Positions 1-9,074 of a stretch of DNA of 47,897 nt are shown here, one piece after another (the stretch's first letter is position 1; each line of letters begins with the position of its first letter). A program made the translations under genes and the position numbers. The notes under the pieces were generated by a model. That model did not search any database. It was not told where the DNA came from and worked only from the letters and a program-made list of their open reading frames with translations. Source of the DNA: Candidatus Fermentibacterota bacterium (GTDB lineage: Bacteria > JAFGKV01); assembly GCA_030620115.1 (NCBI GenBank), contig JAUXFG010000006.1, forward strand, positions 1-47,897. The letters run 5' to 3'.

Positions 1-526
1 GTTTTGTCCTCTGTTTTGGCAATTCAAAATGAGACGGTATTAGGAGATGATGAGACATCTCCGGATTCTGCGACACGGGCGCGGGTGGGTGACATTGCCG
101 GCTGCTGTGAAGGATGTAGAATTTCCGGAAACAGGTACAGAACCTCTGAAACACGATACTAGGCGTTTTGTAGTGCCGACTCTATCCACCGGCTGGCGGA
201 TTCGTAAAATCGATGGTGGGTTGTGCGTTGTGGAATGCGTTGCATAAGGCCTTGCGCTCGGTCTGTCATCTCGGGTGAAATGAGAGAGATTCTTCGCTCC
301 CTATGGTCACACAGAATGAGAGTGGCGCGACATATGTGCGGTCGTGTAAGGATTTATCACCTGTCTACACGGTCGGAATGGCCGGCTTCACTTCCACGCG
401 AAGTCGCGCAAATGATATGGGATGTTGGTTTCCTCGGCTGTCGTCTATGTCAAGATATCTTGATGTTCAACTTGACCGATCTGTCGGTCATGGATTCAGT
501 GTCGACCACGCGGGAGATTGATTGTG
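1..526. other. Intergenic region without a convincing gene
   Basis: No reading frame here has a plausible protein composition, and none resembles a known family. Positions 285-320 hold a degraded copy of the GATTCTTCG / CAGAATGA repeat seen again near 2.55, 23.3 and 47.8 kb. The last bases (GGGAG at 512-516) form the ribosome binding site of the next gene. The window may begin downstream of a gene that lies outside it. Confidence 0.5.
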
Positions 527-1282
527 ATGAAATCTAGCATAGTGCTCTTTCTTCTCTCGATATCTTCTTCCCTTTGGGGTCAAAACTTGAGCGGCGATCA
601 AATCATCGCCAAGGTCAATGATCTTCTCAATCCAGACACCTGCTATGGGAAGATGAAGATGACGATTCAAACGACTTCGGGCCAGGAGCGGGTATTCGAG
701 TATGAGTCGTGGAGCAAGAACGGAGGCGAAGAGAACTTGCTCCGTTACCTTGCTCCCAGGCGAGTCAGGGGGCAGGCCACGCTTATGCTCAACTATGCGG
801 ATGATATCTGGATGTTCTTCCCCCGAACCCAGCGAGTGCGCAAGCTCGCCACGCACGCCAAGAAACAGAAGATGGAAGGCAGCGATTTCTCGTACGAAGA
901 CATGGGTTCATGTGACGCCTTTGTTCAAGATTTTACCTCCAAACGCCTTCAAGATGAGAGAATCGAGGGTCACGATTGTTACAAAGTTGAGCTGACAAAG
1001 AAAAAGGATAGCGACTCTGCATATTCCCGCATGATCATTTGGGTTGACAGCGAGGATTTCGTACCAATTGTCATCGACTATTACAAGGAGGATAACACTC
1101 AAGAAGTCCTGAAACGGCTGATTCAAAGCGACATCCAGACAATCGATGGAATCCCAACTGCTATGAGGATGGTTATGTACGACAAACGTGACAATACACA
1201 GACCAGCGTGGAATTCACTGAGATCAAATACAATGTAGCATTGGAGAACTCGATGTTCACCGAAAGGGCATTGAGGAGATGA
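527..1282 (+). CDS. LolA-like outer membrane lipoprotein-sorting family protein
   Basis: The 251-residue protein has a signal peptide (MKSSIVLFLLSISSSLWG, then cleavage) and a single periplasmic domain of the LolA-like 'outer membrane lipoprotein-sorting' type. The family's features are visible: an early MKMTI strand, a long run ending in DIWMFFPRTQRVRKL, the FSYEDM motif, and a late VEFTEIKYN strand. Proteins of this class are typically encoded beside MMPL/RND exporters and are thought to carry a lipid across the periplasm; the substrate is unknown. I chose ATG 527 over TTG 518 because GGGAG at 512-516 is too close to the TTG. The stop overlaps the next start in an ATGA, which implies translational coupling to the barrel gene. 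Confidence 0.85.
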   Translation: MKSSIVLFLLSISSSLWGQNLSGDQIIAKVNDLLNPDTCYGKMKMTIQTTSGQERVFEYESWSKNGGEENLLRYLAPRRVRGQATLMLNYADDIWMFFPRTQRVRKLATHAKKQKMEGSDFSYEDMGSCDAFVQDFTSKRLQDERIEGHDCYKVELTKKKDSDSAYSRMIIWVDSEDFVPIVIDYYKEDNTQEVLKRLIQSDIQTIDGIPTAMRMVMYDKRDNTQTSVEFTEIKYNVALENSMFTERALRR

Positions 1283-2466
1283 AAAAGCCACTGATTGCTC
1301 TGCTTATTGTTTCCAATTGGCTCGGATCTGCTTCTGGACAGATTGATGATCTATTTGGCTACTTTGAGTCACAGGTCATGGGAACATGCATCAATAGCTC
1401 CTTCGTTCAATTGCACTCCAATAAGCTACGCGTAGATCTTGAGAGAGAAATTAGCGAGAACGTTTCCTTCGGTGCGAATGTCGATTGGATCACCTACCAT
1501 GGCAAGACGACATGGAATATGCTGGAATATCTGCCTTCGATTGTTGCCGATGCGGTGCCGCTGGAGATGAAAGAGCTCTATGTCTTTCCTTTTGATGATC
1601 GGATCTTCTTGGATAATGCCTATGTCCGGTTGGCGTTCAGATATGCTGACCTCACCATAGGGAAGCAGCAGCTCTCCTTTGGCGCCGGATACGCCTCGAA
1701 TCCTGTTGATGTGTTCAATATGAAGGATCTACTGGATCCAACCTATGAACAACCAGGCCACAATGCCATCAGAGTAGATCTTCCTCTGCGATCGACCTAC
1801 GGGGCCACTGCCCTTTATGTGGTCGGTGGCGAATGGAAGAACTCGGATAAGATGATCTCTCTCAAGGGAAAGATTTCTCGTTTCGACTATTCTCTTCTTG
1901 GTATCGAGAAGAACTGGATGCTGCACGATTTCACTCAACTCGATTCCACGAGTCAGTACTTTGCACTCTCATCAGAAAAACGGCATCTCTTGGGGGTTTC
2001 TATGGTTGGAGAACTGCTGGGCATCGGCATCTGGAGCGAATATGCCTACAACAATATGGAGAGGAGCAAGGATTACTACGAAATGGTCATTGGGAGTGAC
2101 TATACCTTCGATTCCCAGACCTATATCATGTGTGAGTACTGCCGGAACACTCGGGGCAAGACTGATTACGAACAGTACACGCTGAATGACTGGATGCGAC
2201 TTTTCTCCGCGGAACAGAAAACCGTGAGTAGAGATCAGCTCTATGCGTGCGTACGGCGTCCGGTCACTGATCTGATCAATATGGGGCTTTCTACCATTAC
2301 ATGTTTATCTGACGGGAGTCTGGCCTTGGTTCCCACGGTGGACTATAGCCCTTTTGAAGACACGGAGCTCCATCTTTGTCTCAGCTACTATCTTGGGAAT
2401 GAAGGAAAAGCCTACGCCAGTAATCTTGGCAGCGGTGGACAGATTCGGATTAGGATCTATTTCTAG
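1279..2466 (+). CDS. Predicted outer-membrane beta-barrel protein
   Basis: This 395-residue protein has a signal peptide (MKKPLIALLIVSNWLG...ASG) and then alternating polar/hydrophobic stretches with many aromatic residues. It ends in IRIRIYF, with the C-terminal phenylalanine typical of outer-membrane barrels. It resembles DUF1302/alginate-export-like porins in style, but I cannot name a family with certainty. It starts within the stop codon of the LolA-like gene (ATGA) and lies upstream of an MMPL/RND exporter. The obvious inference is that it is the outer-membrane partner of that exporter. Confidence in the barrel is good; the functional link is inference. Confidence 0.75.
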   Translation: MKKPLIALLIVSNWLGSASGQIDDLFGYFESQVMGTCINSSFVQLHSNKLRVDLEREISENVSFGANVDWITYHGKTTWNMLEYLPSIVADAVPLEMKELYVFPFDDRIFLDNAYVRLAFRYADLTIGKQQLSFGAGYASNPVDVFNMKDLLDPTYEQPGHNAIRVDLPLRSTYGATALYVVGGEWKNSDKMISLKGKISRFDYSLLGIEKNWMLHDFTQLDSTSQYFALSSEKRHLLGVSMVGELLGIGIWSEYAYNNMERSKDYYEMVIGSDYTFDSQTYIMCEYCRNTRGKTDYEQYTLNDWMRLFSAEQKTVSRDQLYACVRRPVTDLINMGLSTITCLSDGSLALVPTVDYSPFEDTELHLCLSYYLGNEGKAYASNLGSGGQIRIRIYF

Positions 2467-2770
2467 GCACTGCAACGCAACTCAGGATTTGCTGCGCACT
2501 TGTGCTAATGGAATGATGGGAGATGAAGAAATGGGAAATGTGGGGACGAAGAGAGATTCTTCGCTTCTTTTCATCGCTCAGAATGGCACTTGTTTTGTCT
2601 CGCGCAGTAATAACTTCTTATGAGTCCGTGCGATATTGGAGAAATCCCCCTCAATCCCCCTTTGCAAAAGGGGGAGAAAGCTGGATGCACGGACCTATTG
2701 TGAAGTTACGCGAAGTAATGAGAACCACTTGATCCGGACTCAATGTGATCGAACTGGAGGTTGAGACAAT
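2467..2770. other. Intergenic gap with two repeat elements
   Basis: No gene is seen in these 304 bases. They contain a GATTCTTCG...CTCAGAATG repeat at about 2556-2587 and the inverted-repeat element at 2611-2708. The ribosome binding site GGAGG at 2756-2760 serves the exporter gene. Confidence 0.6.
2611..2708. repeat. Inverted-repeat element, copy 1 (GTCCGTGC...GCACGGAC)
   Basis: The element has imperfect terminal arms of about 21 bases (TAACTTC...GTCCGTGC at 2611-2631 and GCACGGAC...GAAGTTA at 2687-2708). Its core reads AATCCCCCTCAATCCCCC followed by a G-run. A second copy with nearly perfect arms lies at 12015-12115. It looks like a small non-coding mobile or folded-RNA repeat. Confidence 0.8.
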
Positions 2771-5623
2771 ATGCGAGACGCGATGCTGAAGCGCTTGGCT
2801 AGATGGCATACTGATTCCCCTTGGCGCATGATAATCATCGTTTCTGCGCTTACTCTTCTGTTCGGCGGCCTGTCCACACGGCTCACGCAGACCATGCGGT
2901 GGTCCGATCTCTTGCCATCAGGCAACAAGCACACCATCGCGTACAACAAAGTGCTCAAGGAATTCGTCACCGCCTCCAGCATTGTGGTAGTGGTTCAAGG
3001 CGAGGAGAAACGGATCAAGGAGTTCACTGAAACGATAGTGCCCAGAATCATGTCGGCAAAGGACACAACCAGGAACGTGCGAATCAACAAGCAGATGACA
3101 AGGCTTGAGAACAAGATGAGAGATCTGCGCGAGAAGGGAGGCAACGAGGCCAAGATCTCGACCCTGGCTGCGCAGATCGAATCACTTCGCGGTCAGATCG
3201 ACAAGGAGTTGGTGCAGCGCATCGACTACAAGATGGAGACCGACTTCCTCCGTGATCACGGCCTGATGCTTTTGAAGGCAAAGGACCTGAAGAACATGAA
3301 GGAGGTGTTCACCGACCCGAATCTGGCGGGCTTGCTCTACAATATCAACAATAGCTTGGAGAAAGAATATGTAGGCAGTTCGGAATCGATCTCCACCAGG
3401 GAAAAGGAGGACCAGGCCGTCGGCTTCCTTGACGGCATCGAGAACTGGGTCATTCTTTTGAACCGGTACCTCAAGGGTGAATCGATTACAGAAGATGAAG
3501 CCCATGACGCCGTGGACAGACTCCTTTTCGGAGAATCCTACTTCCTCTCGTATGACAAGAACACACTCATCCTGAATGTCATCCCCAACTTCACGGTATT
3601 CGACATCGATCGGCTGGTTTCAGGGACCAAGACAATTCAGACCATTGTCGATGACGTGCTTGAAGATTTCCCGGGCGTCGAGTCGGGCCTGACAGGTATG
3701 ATTCCTTTGTGCCACGATGAAATGGTCTACGCGGAAAAGAGCTTGGGCTACACCAGTGTCATTGCATTGGCAGCCATCCTGATCCTCTTGATGATTTCTT
3801 TCAGAATGTGGATAGCGCCCATGTTGGCAATCCTGAACCTCGTGGTCGGCACGATATGGGCCACGGGCGTGGCGGCTGTGGTGGTGGGGCAGCTCAATAT
3901 AATGACCTCCATGTTCGCCGTAGTCCTTCTTGGTCTTGGTGTTGATTTCTCCATTCACCTCATCTCCGGATTTACGGAAAATCGCGCGACAGGCAAACCC
4001 ATTTCCGAAGCCACGCGGGAAACCTTCCTGAAAAGCGGCAGAGGTATTCTCACCGGCGCCCTTACCACGGCATGTGCGTTCCTCACCATGACCATCAGCA
4101 GCTCGCGCGGTATGAAGGAAATGGGACTCGTGACTGGCGCCGGTCTGTTGGCAATTCTCGCAGCCACATTCCTATTCTTGCCTTCACTGCTCGTGCTGCG
4201 CGAACGCAAGCTCGACTCCAAGCGCCGGAAAGAACAGAAGACCGGACCAGCCGTCCGACATGACATCTCCTTTGGCTTTCTTGGCCGCATTGCCCAAGCG
4301 CTGAGCCGAGGTTATGCCTTCACCATTGCAGCATCTGTCATTGTCACTGCTCTTCTCTTGTGGTTCGGCGTACATATAACCTTTGACCAGAACTACATGA
4401 ACATCGAGGCCAAGGGGTTGACCTCAATAGCCTTGCAGGATACGGTTCTGGAGAAATTCGACCTGAGTATGGACTATGCCCTGGTTCTCGCTGATGATGT
4501 GAACGAATCCCGAGAAGTTGCCAGGAAGTACCGTGAGATCGGTTCAGTCGCCACCACGGAGGATATCTCGATCTACCTCCCCTCCCCCGAACAACAGCAA
4601 GAAAGAGTGCCCTATCTTGAGGAAATCAAGATGACCATGACCTCCGCCCCTGTTCGCACGGCGCTTCGGAGCGACGAGCTACCAATCCTCTGGGATGAGA
4701 TTCGACGACTGAAGCTGAATGTCATGGAAATGCAAGACATGGCCTTCCTTGGCGGCCAGGACAAAGTAGATAATAAATGCAAGGAGATCGTAGGCGATCC
4801 CGAACAGTCGCCATCCACTCTTATCATCGATGAACTGCTCTACCTGCTGAGAGGGAACTCCGATTCGGTCATGATGGCTCTGTCCGATTTCCAAGCCCAA
4901 TACGCTTCGTACTTCAAGGAATCAGTTCTCAGGATGTGCTCTACCGATCCCCTCAGCCTTGAAGATCTCCCTGTGTCCATACTCGATCGATACAGCAACA
5001 AGGATCGCTCGCACTTCTTGATCACTGTATTCCCTGAAGCCAGCATATGGCAACGAGCTGAGTTCTTGGAACGCTTTGCAAATGATTTGGAACGGGTGAG
5101 CGACAAGGCAACCGGTTTTCCCCCGGTGTTTCATGCACTTATCGAGATCATTGGTCGCGATGGTCGCAACTCAGCCCTGCTCACACTGGTTATTGTCTTC
5201 CTTCTCCTCTGGTTGGACTTTCGGCGGCCCGGTTATGCCCTCATCGCCGCCATTCCCCTTGCCATTGGTGCGGTATGGATGATAGGTATCATGAAGTTAG
5301 TGGGGATGCAACTCACGGTGGTCAATGTGATGGGCCTACCCATGATCCTCGGAATCGGCATCGATGATGGGGTACATATCATCCATCGGTGGGCCGTAGA
5401 AGGAGAAGGAAAGGTCAAGTTGATCTTCGCCAGCACTGGCAAGGCCATCTTGCTCACGTCGCTGACCACCATGCTCGCCTTTGGAGCGCTTCTCTTTTCA
5501 GTGTGGCGGGGATTTGCACAACTAGGTGGGGCCTTGTCCATCGGTGTAGGCGCCTGCTTCCTGACCACAATTGTGCTTCTTTCAGGCATCATTGGCATGG
5601 TGGAGAAAAATCGAGACGAGTGA
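2771..5623 (+). CDS. RND superfamily exporter, MMPL family
   Basis: At 950 residues this has the full two-fold RND/MMPL layout: TM1 near residues 17-35, a large periplasmic domain, a block of five or so membrane segments around residues 315-475, then a second repeat of the same plan. The two GxGxD signatures are seen: GLGVDFSIH after the first block and GIGIDDGVHIIHRW in the second. The first periplasmic loop includes a charged stretch likely to form a coiled coil (about residues 105-155). Such inner-membrane exporters use the proton gradient to move lipids or hydrophobic compounds. It follows a LolA-like protein and a barrel, so a trans-envelope lipid path is likely. GGAGG lies 10 bases upstream of the ATG. 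Confidence 0.92.
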   Translation: MRDAMLKRLARWHTDSPWRMIIIVSALTLLFGGLSTRLTQTMRWSDLLPSGNKHTIAYNKVLKEFVTASSIVVVVQGEEKRIKEFTETIVPRIMSAKDTTRNVRINKQMTRLENKMRDLREKGGNEAKISTLAAQIESLRGQIDKELVQRIDYKMETDFLRDHGLMLLKAKDLKNMKEVFTDPNLAGLLYNINNSLEKEYVGSSESISTREKEDQAVGFLDGIENWVILLNRYLKGESITEDEAHDAVDRLLFGESYFLSYDKNTLILNVIPNFTVFDIDRLVSGTKTIQTIVDDVLEDFPGVESGLTGMIPLCHDEMVYAEKSLGYTSVIALAAILILLMISFRMWIAPMLAILNLVVGTIWATGVAAVVVGQLNIMTSMFAVVLLGLGVDFSIHLISGFTENRATGKPISEATRETFLKSGRGILTGALTTACAFLTMTISSSRGMKEMGLVTGAGLLAILAATFLFLPSLLVLRERKLDSKRRKEQKTGPAVRHDISFGFLGRIAQALSRGYAFTIAASVIVTALLLWFGVHITFDQNYMNIEAKGLTSIALQDTVLEKFDLSMDYALVLADDVNESREVARKYREIGSVATTEDISIYLPSPEQQQERVPYLEEIKMTMTSAPVRTALRSDELPILWDEIRRLKLNVMEMQDMAFLGGQDKVDNKCKEIVGDPEQSPSTLIIDELLYLLRGNSDSVMMALSDFQAQYASYFKESVLRMCSTDPLSLEDLPVSILDRYSNKDRSHFLITVFPEASIWQRAEFLERFANDLERVSDKATGFPPVFHALIEIIGRDGRNSALLTLVIVFLLLWLDFRRPGYALIAAIPLAIGAVWMIGIMKLVGMQLTVVNVMGLPMILGIGIDDGVHIIHRWAVEGEGKVKLIFASTGKAILLTSLTTMLAFGALLFSVWRGFAQLGGALSIGVGACFLTTIVLLSGIIGMVEKNRDE

Positions 5624-5656
5624 TTAGAGTTGCTTCACGCGACCGGCAGGTGTCAT

Positions 5657-6382
5657 ATGGTTGAAGTCTACGCGGTAAAAACAATAGGAGACGATCAGTA
5701 CCGGGAAATCCACGATGACCTATTGTCGATCCTTCCACCGAATCGTCAGACGCGGATTCTGAAATTTCGCAAGCTCATGGATGCGCAGCGTTCTCTTCTC
5801 GGAGAGGTAATGGTACGCAGGATCATCAGCGAGAAATTAAAGATCCCTGCCGGGGAAATCGCCTTCGAACTCGGCCCCCACGGCAAACCCTCACTCCACG
5901 GTTTGAATGATCTCCACTTCAGCATATCCCACTCTGGAGAATGGATCGTGAGTGCGCTTTCCCGCTCGCCGGTGGGCATCGACATCGAGAAGATAGGGCC
6001 TCCGAAACTCGACGTGGCAAGACGATTCTTTTCTGAGCACGAATACGCTGCGCTAAGGGCTCGACCCGAAAAGGAACGAGACTCGTTCTTCTACAAACTC
6101 TGGACGCTGAAAGAGAGCTACGCAAAGCTTCTCGGAACAGGTATTTCGACTCCTCTGTCATCCTTCACGATTGAAATCAACGACGGTGCAGCATGCATGG
6201 CCCAGAACCCGCGGTCTCTACCAGTCTACTTCCGGCAATATGTCATCGAAGAAACCTACAGGATGGCCGTGTGCGCCTACGAGTCGGAGTATGTCCGTCA
6301 AGTGACCTATCTGAGCATCGATGAGCTTCTTGGCCACGCATCAATGGCCCCGCGAACCGAAAATCACCACATGGGGGTATGA
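5657..6382 (+). CDS. 4'-phosphopantetheinyl transferase, Sfp type
   Basis: The protein transfers phosphopantetheine from CoA to a serine of acyl or peptidyl carrier proteins. The Sfp/AcpT motifs are all present: HGKP and FSISHSG (CoA binding), GIDIEK (Mg binding), and W(T)LKESYAK with the catalytic Glu-Ser-Lys segment. Length is 241 residues from ATG 5657, typical for Sfp. A longer reading is open from 5630, but GGCAGG at 5646-5651 supports 5657. It follows the MMPL exporter by 33 bases, so it is probably in the same transcript. A link to lipid or polyketide synthesis is suggested, but no synthase lies in this window. Confidence 0.93.
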   Translation: MVEVYAVKTIGDDQYREIHDDLLSILPPNRQTRILKFRKLMDAQRSLLGEVMVRRIISEKLKIPAGEIAFELGPHGKPSLHGLNDLHFSISHSGEWIVSALSRSPVGIDIEKIGPPKLDVARRFFSEHEYAALRARPEKERDSFFYKLWTLKESYAKLLGTGISTPLSSFTIEINDGAACMAQNPRSLPVYFRQYVIEETYRMAVCAYESEYVRQVTYLSIDELLGHASMAPRTENHHMGV

Positions 6383-6470
6383 ATGGCTGTATCGCCTAAG
6401 AGCTGACCACAGGAATCCTGATCAACCGGAAGTCTTGCACCACCAATTCCAGCAATCATAAGGCAGTGAT

Positions 6471-8930
6471 ATGAAACACACGCGTAGAATCAGAACAGTG
6501 GCTCTTCTTTTGATCATTGTAGCCGCCCAGACCTTCGGCCAGTCCGGTCTCCCCACCTATTACTCCCAGAGCGATATGTCCCTTGTGTCCCCGGGGGCAC
6601 TGAGATTCGGGCTCTATGGATATCTCAACCCCGCAATGCTCAGCTCCCTGCATCAGCCCGACATGATGTTCACCTTCCGGGACAACCACCAGAGTCTCGA
6701 TGATATCAAGCGATGGGGGTTGTTTTGCGGGAGTCCTCACCTTGGGTTTGGCATGATTCACCATAAGGTGAACAACAACATCACGGTCACCAACTATCGG
6801 CATTCAATCTCCATTGGGGATGAGTCCTTGAGCCTGGGATTGAGCTATGGCTGGTCTTCCGGCGATACTCATGTCTTGGAGAGGCCGCAGTCATTCACAT
6901 TCGGTACCCTAATCCGTCCCAATCGATTCGTATCCCTGGGGCTGGCAGGAACGATGGCCACCAAGGGCGGCCGTCGTGAAGGCTTCGCCGATCTCGCACT
7001 CCGGCCTCTGGGCAATGAGCTGGTCACCCTGTTCGGCGATTTCGCGCTGCAAGATTATGAGAAGCTCGACCAGGGCGCCTGGAGTGTGGGCACCATAGTC
7101 GAGGCCCTGCCGGGCGTGCGCTTCTATGGACGTCATTTCGACGATGAGCGCTACTCTCTTGGCGCGCAGTTGAGCTTCGGAAATGGCGGTGTATCCTCCC
7201 AATCCCGCTACGAGTCCGGGGGGAACCTCAGCCACACTATGTATAGCGTCCGGATCGGCGCAGCGGATCGAACGCTTCTGCGAGATCTGAAGAAGAACAG
7301 GGACTATCTGAAGCTCAATCTATTCGGGATAATCAAATATCAGCGCTATCGATTCTTCGACACCGGCGTGACGCTTGCGCGAACATTAGCCGATATCGAT
7401 GCCGCAAAGAGAGACGATTCCGTGGCTGGAATTGCCATCAATATCTCCGGCATAAAGGGGAGCCCCTCCATGATATGGGAAATCCGCGACAAGCTCATGG
7501 ATTTCCGGTCATCCGGCAAGCATGTGGTGATCTATGGCGACAATCTCAAGGAATGGAGCTACTACCTCGCTTCGGTCGCTGATTGCCTGGTGCTTGACCC
7601 CGTGGGCAGTGTATTCTTGAAGGGAGTGGTGCTTGGGCGAACCTATGTAAAGGGCACACTGAAGAAACTCGGCATTGGCTTGGATGAGTGGCGCCTATTC
7701 AAGTATAAATCCGCTCTTGAATCATTCTCGCGGGATCAGATGTCCGACGGCGACAGGGAACAGCTCCAGGAGCTGACAGATGGCTTCTATGATATTCTGA
7801 GAGATGGTATCTGCTCGAGCCGAAGGATAACACCTGCCGAATTCGATGGATGGGTGAACGATCACACATTCTTCCTCCCCCCAGATGCCCTGGAGAAGGG
7901 GCTTGTGGACACGCTGGGACGATGGGATGACATCGAGAAGCTTGTGGCGCGGTTCGAAGGGAAAAGGAAACGACTGATATCGAGCCGAGATCTCGCTCCC
8001 TATCAGCTGCCTCACGATGATCGATGGGGTGAGAATCCGAAGATCGCGCTCATCTATGCCCTTGGGGTCTGCGCCATGGATCAGGGTATCCATGCACGCA
8101 CACTGATCAAAGACGTGGAGCGCGTAACAAGGGATCCCGACATCAAGGCAGTCGTGCTTCGCGTCGATTCACCCGGCGGCGATGCATTAGCCTCTGATAT
8201 CATCGCCGAGGCAGTACGGAAATGCAGGAAGAGAAAGCCAGTGATCATTTCCCAAGGATTTGTCGCTGCTTCGGGCGGCTACTGGCTCTCCATGTACGGA
8301 GACGAGATTATCGCCGCCCCCACCACCATTACGGGCTCTATTGGGGTCATCGGTGGGTGGTTCTATGACGATGGCCTCAAGCAAGAGCTTGGGATGTCAA
8401 CCGATCTCGTCAAGGCGGGGGATCATGCAGACCTCGGATTCGGTTTCAGGCTCCCGTTCCTTAGTCTTGGCCTGCCTGACAGGAACCTCGACGAGTACGA
8501 GCGGAGGAGAGCCGAGACAGCAATCAAATCATTGTATGATAGTTTTCTCGCAAAGGTGGCCGAGGGTCGCCAGATGGATGTTGAGGAGGTTGCGGCCGTT
8601 GCCCAAGGACGGGTATGGACGGGTATGGATGGTCACGAGCACGGTCTGGTGGATATCATTGGCGGTCTTGATACCGCAATTCAACACGCCAAGGAGCGCG
8701 CAGGCATTGCCATAGACCAGGATATCACCATTGTCGAGCTGCCTAAGAGAGGTCTTTTAAATCCGCGTGTTCTGGGAAAATCCCCACTCGGATTCTTGGG
8801 CTTCGATGTGCGACCAGAAATCCCCGTGGGCGACCCCTTGTGGGAACACATTCGGTTCCGATTGGAGCATAACGGGCGGCCTCTCCCGCTTCTTCCGCTC
8901 GACGAGATCGGGTATGTTTTCCCCCATTGA
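6471..8930 (+). CDS. SppA-type S49 peptidase fused to an N-terminal barrel-like domain
   Basis: This is an 819-residue protein. Residues 1-23 are a signal peptide. Residues about 40-265 alternate short beta-strand-like segments rich in Gly and aromatics, as in outer-membrane barrels. Residues about 285-500 and 520-745 are the two S49 domains of the tandem (67K) SppA. The catalytic lysine of the first domain is K413 (YKSALESF) and the serine nucleophile of the second is S601 (AASGGYW), so a Lys/Ser dyad is intact. The N-terminal extension replaces the usual membrane anchor, since E. coli SppA is about 618 residues. SppA digests cleaved signal peptides at the inner membrane; here a place at the outer membrane is inferred from the extension only. 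Confidence 0.88.
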   Translation: MKHTRRIRTVALLLIIVAAQTFGQSGLPTYYSQSDMSLVSPGALRFGLYGYLNPAMLSSLHQPDMMFTFRDNHQSLDDIKRWGLFCGSPHLGFGMIHHKVNNNITVTNYRHSISIGDESLSLGLSYGWSSGDTHVLERPQSFTFGTLIRPNRFVSLGLAGTMATKGGRREGFADLALRPLGNELVTLFGDFALQDYEKLDQGAWSVGTIVEALPGVRFYGRHFDDERYSLGAQLSFGNGGVSSQSRYESGGNLSHTMYSVRIGAADRTLLRDLKKNRDYLKLNLFGIIKYQRYRFFDTGVTLARTLADIDAAKRDDSVAGIAINISGIKGSPSMIWEIRDKLMDFRSSGKHVVIYGDNLKEWSYYLASVADCLVLDPVGSVFLKGVVLGRTYVKGTLKKLGIGLDEWRLFKYKSALESFSRDQMSDGDREQLQELTDGFYDILRDGICSSRRITPAEFDGWVNDHTFFLPPDALEKGLVDTLGRWDDIEKLVARFEGKRKRLISSRDLAPYQLPHDDRWGENPKIALIYALGVCAMDQGIHARTLIKDVERVTRDPDIKAVVLRVDSPGGDALASDIIAEAVRKCRKRKPVIISQGFVAASGGYWLSMYGDEIIAAPTTITGSIGVIGGWFYDDGLKQELGMSTDLVKAGDHADLGFGFRLPFLSLGLPDRNLDEYERRRAETAIKSLYDSFLAKVAEGRQMDVEEVAAVAQGRVWTGMDGHEHGLVDIIGGLDTAIQHAKERAGIAIDQDITIVELPKRGLLNPRVLGKSPLGFLGFDVRPEIPVGDPLWEHIRFRLEHNGRPLPLLPLDEIGYVFPH

Positions 8931-9074
8931 GAATCCTTATCCTTTCTTGGAACAAGACTTGAGCAACCCATCCATTGATTAGCCCCATGCACATGATCAC
9001 TGACAAGATCACAGTTGATATCTTGTCGCAAGGGATGCATCTTCTTGATTGCGATTTTGCCGGCGGAGGATGAA

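Noticed and set aside
223-537. 104-codon plus-strand frame at the window start
   Set aside because: Arg- and Cys-rich without any family pattern, no ribosome site, and it runs across the repeat arm at 285-320 and into the start of the LolA-like gene.
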